Source: Zancudomyces culisetae (lineage: Eukaryota > Kickxellomycota > Harpellomycetes > Harpellales > Legeriomycetaceae). Taken from it: a stretch of DNA of 10,020 bases. The position numbers and the translations under genes are program-made. Below the pieces are notes generated by a model, which had not been told where the DNA came from, did not search any database, and saw only the letters and a list, made by a program, of their open reading frames with translations. Positions 8,586 through 10,020 of this stretch are shown here, piece after piece (position 1 is the stretch's first letter; every line of letters starts with the position of its first letter). The DNA lies in the NCBI GenBank assembly GCA_001969505.1, contig LSSK01000276.1, positions 1-10,020 of the forward strand, given 5' to 3'.

Positions 8586-8823
8586 GTGAAGAATGTGGTT
8601 TCTCTTGCACTTGAGATTACTTTATTATTTAAAAAAACTTTATGGAACAAAATACCAGTGGAAAAAGGGTTAAATTCAAACTCTCTAAATAATATCATCA
8701 TACTTGACGGATACATGTACTGGTTTAAGAAGGGGGTGAGAGGGAATTCATATTTCAAGTCTAGTTTATAAAAGGGAGAGGTGTGGAGTACAAGTAAATA
8801 GGTTTCTGATTATTCTGTTGGTA
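8586..8823 (+). pseudogene. Degenerate FLYWCH-like fragment (MULE transposase relic?)
   Basis: A frame of 61 codons without an ATG (it opens at GTG) is followed, after a stop at 8769, by a +1-shifted frame running to a stop at 8824. Read across the shift it resembles a FLYWCH zinc finger: hydrophobic strand NIIIL, then DGYMYWFKK, a GNSYFKSS segment where the family has YWxC, then KRERCGVQV. The Trp and first Cys are replaced by Phe and Ser, the final His is not found, and the shift breaks the domain. FLYWCH domains are common in Mutator-like transposases of early-diverging fungi, so a transposon relic is the natural reading. The similarity is from memory of the family pattern. Confidence 0.3.
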
Positions 8824-8876
8824 TAGGCAAATAAGAGTGCACTAGGTAGTAGGTGAAACATATACCTAAAACATAA

Positions 8877-9114
8877 TTAAGTGATTATTCTTCTATACTT
8901 GGTTATGTGAATAAAATACTGAGTTACCTAAATTTTTTTCAAATACCTGCGAGTAAATTTGGCATCATAAATGATGAATTTGATCGTTGAGCTTATTATC
9001 GGAAACTGGAGTCAACAAGTTTGGTTGATCTATGGCATCTAAAAACAAAAGCAAAAACAGATATTGTTCCATTTATTTTTGATTCTGGAACACAAAAGCT
9101 ATTTTTACATTATT
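8877..9114 (+). pseudogene. Degenerate polyprotein fragment with DSG motif
   Basis: One plus frame runs about 79 codons with a single internal stop (TGA at 8988), although about six stops would be expected in such AT-rich DNA. It has no plausible start. Past the stop it reads DIVPFIFDSGTQKLF, where hydrophobic-hydrophobic-DSG-(A/T) is the usual context of the catalytic Asp in Ty1/Copia proteases. No integrase or reverse transcriptase motif follows in frame; the next frame stops almost at once. It lies 53 bases after the FLYWCH-like fragment and may be a separate insertion. Expression is unlikely. Confidence 0.25.
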
Positions 9115-9346
9115 AATGATAAATTAAATGAAACTGGATTATCTAGGTCAAGTTCCAAGCGCAAAGGAAATTAATGCCATTCAGCTCTAAAACTACCTGC
9201 ACAGTGTTGAGCACAAATAAATTTAATGCGGAGCACTTTTAAATTGCAATTTGCAAATCGCTTATCTGATACTAGGGTTCTTTACAAATCTTGATATTGG
9301 TCCCAATCCAAAAACTACCATCACAAGATGAAAAACAAGTGAATAA

Positions 9347-9571
9347 ATCACCACCAGCTTTGTGAATGACTTGCCATGCCGGAATGTCTGCATTTTTTGT
9401 CATGAAATTGGGGAATTATATTGCCTTCGTTGTTGGAATGTTACGAACATAGGTAGATTATGTAACAAATGCCTATCAAAACCACCTTGTATTCTATGTA
9501 AGACTTGTTTATCAGTAAATACATATTTTAGAGTTAAAATTTTTATAATTGTTAGATTAACTGAGGCATGA
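9347..9571 (+). other. Open frame with four CxxC pairs (zinc-finger-like)
   Basis: The frame is open from 9347 to a stop ending at 9571 but contains no ATG; its first usable codon is GTG at 9362. Counted from that GTG, cysteines fall at 10 and 13, 21 and 24, 34 and 37, 43 and 46, plus 6 and 49. Four regularly spaced CxxC pairs suggest two zinc sites. The order CxxC, LYCxxC, LCxxC is like B-box or HIT-type fingers. After residue 50 the sequence turns AT-driven and meaningless, so if real this is an exon of a spliced gene or a decayed fragment. No partner exon or clear splice acceptor was identified. I cannot name a family. Confidence 0.3.
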
Positions 9572-9831
9572 ACAATGATCCAGGATTAGACCACATAATT
9601 TAAATAGCATTACAATCAGTTTGCGAAAATTCGCTGTTATAAGATTAAATCAAAAATAACACAGAGTTTTTTAAAATAAAAAGCCCTCTAGTAGATATTT
9701 CCTAAATACTGCATAATATTATATCTCTTAAAATCGGCAATAGTATAATGTTATAGCAAGTTCAAATATTAAAAAATTCAATTCTACGTTATAGTTATAA
9801 TAAAGTAAGTCCGGTGGCTCCGGAAAAACCA

Positions 9832-10020
9832 ATGACCCGAAGGGGTAGAATGATAACCATTAACAAGGTCACAAGCCTTGTTGCTAGTGTAGAGACCAAG
9901 ACCATAGAGATACATACAATTTTACGCAACAGTAAACGGTTGAAGCTGGAAAACAGTAGTTCAGATGTTAACGCTGATAAGATTTACGAGGAAATATATG
10001 AATACGTGCTGATAAAAAAG
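9832..10020 (+). CDS. Unknown protein, N-terminal part (runs off window)
   Basis: I do not recognise this frame. It is open from 9757 to the window end, with the first ATG at 9832 and another at 9850. From 9832 it gives 63 residues, basic at the start (MTRRGRM) and mostly predicted helix, with alternating hydrophobics (VTSLVASVETKTIEIHTIL) that could form a short coiled coil, then a Ser-rich and acidic stretch. Base composition is clearly less AT-rich than the 250 bases before it, which favours real coding. A perfect GTAAGT donor-like site at 9805-9810 lies just upstream, followed by a CCGG-tggct-CCGG hairpin (9811-9823). It could be a host gene or the start of a retroelement open frame. Confidence 0.35.
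   Translation, partial: MTRRGRMITINKVTSLVASVETKTIEIHTILRNSKRLKLENSSSDVNADKIYEEIYEYVLIKK

Noticed and set aside
8558-8758. Minus-strand frame of 66 codons
   Set aside because: It overlaps the FLYWCH-like plus-strand reading and shows no motif of its own.

Overview
The window looks like nuclear DNA of an AT-rich fungus, probably an early-diverging one. Its tRNA has no encoded CCA tail and ends at a run of T, as eukaryotic Pol III genes do. The three good protein genes are single-gene units with A-rich sequence before the ATG and TATA-like boxes about 70-105 bases upstream; one has an AATAAA signal just past its stop. One gene encodes a fungal-type O-acetylhomoserine sulfhydrylase, an enzyme animals lack. 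Very AT-rich, intronless loci with small sigma-like glutathione transferases would suit a gut fungus of the Smittium/Harpellales type, but that placement is an inference from memory of the protein style.

Layout. Bases 1-58 hold the 3' part of a tRNA-Ile(AAT) gene and its terminator. Bases 121-1390 are a decayed repeat array: a unit of roughly 430 bases appears once forward and twice reversed, with an inverted 84-base module (about 85% identical) flanking the first copy. Bases 1543-1784 form a GC-richer island whose ends pair with each other and which ends in TTTT; I read it as a candidate structured Pol III RNA of unknown class. Bases 1785-2640 are AT-rich with no gene seen.

Bases 2641-7852 carry three genes, all on the minus strand: the sulfhydrylase (2641-4029) and two glutathione transferase-like genes (5369-5959 and 7268-7852) that are about 59% identical by hand count and clearly a tandem duplicate. 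In both transferases the open frame extends upstream of the true start, but only through a non-ATG codon or a poorly supported ATG, so I place the starts at the Met that heads the conserved thioredoxin fold. The sulfhydrylase makes homocysteine from sulfide; that sulfur feeds cysteine and then glutathione, the transferases' substrate. The genes are thus functionally related, although each has its own promoter and they are not an operon.

Bases 8586-9571 on the plus strand hold broken coding pieces resembling transposon remains (a FLYWCH-like fragment and a piece with a DSG aspartic-protease-like motif), followed by a short frame with four CxxC pairs. A weak protease-like relic also lies between the transferases at 6541-6876 (minus). 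The window ends inside an open frame (from 9832) of unknown function. The features most worth following up are the candidate Pol III RNA, the mirrored repeat array beside the tRNA, and the Cys-rich frame.
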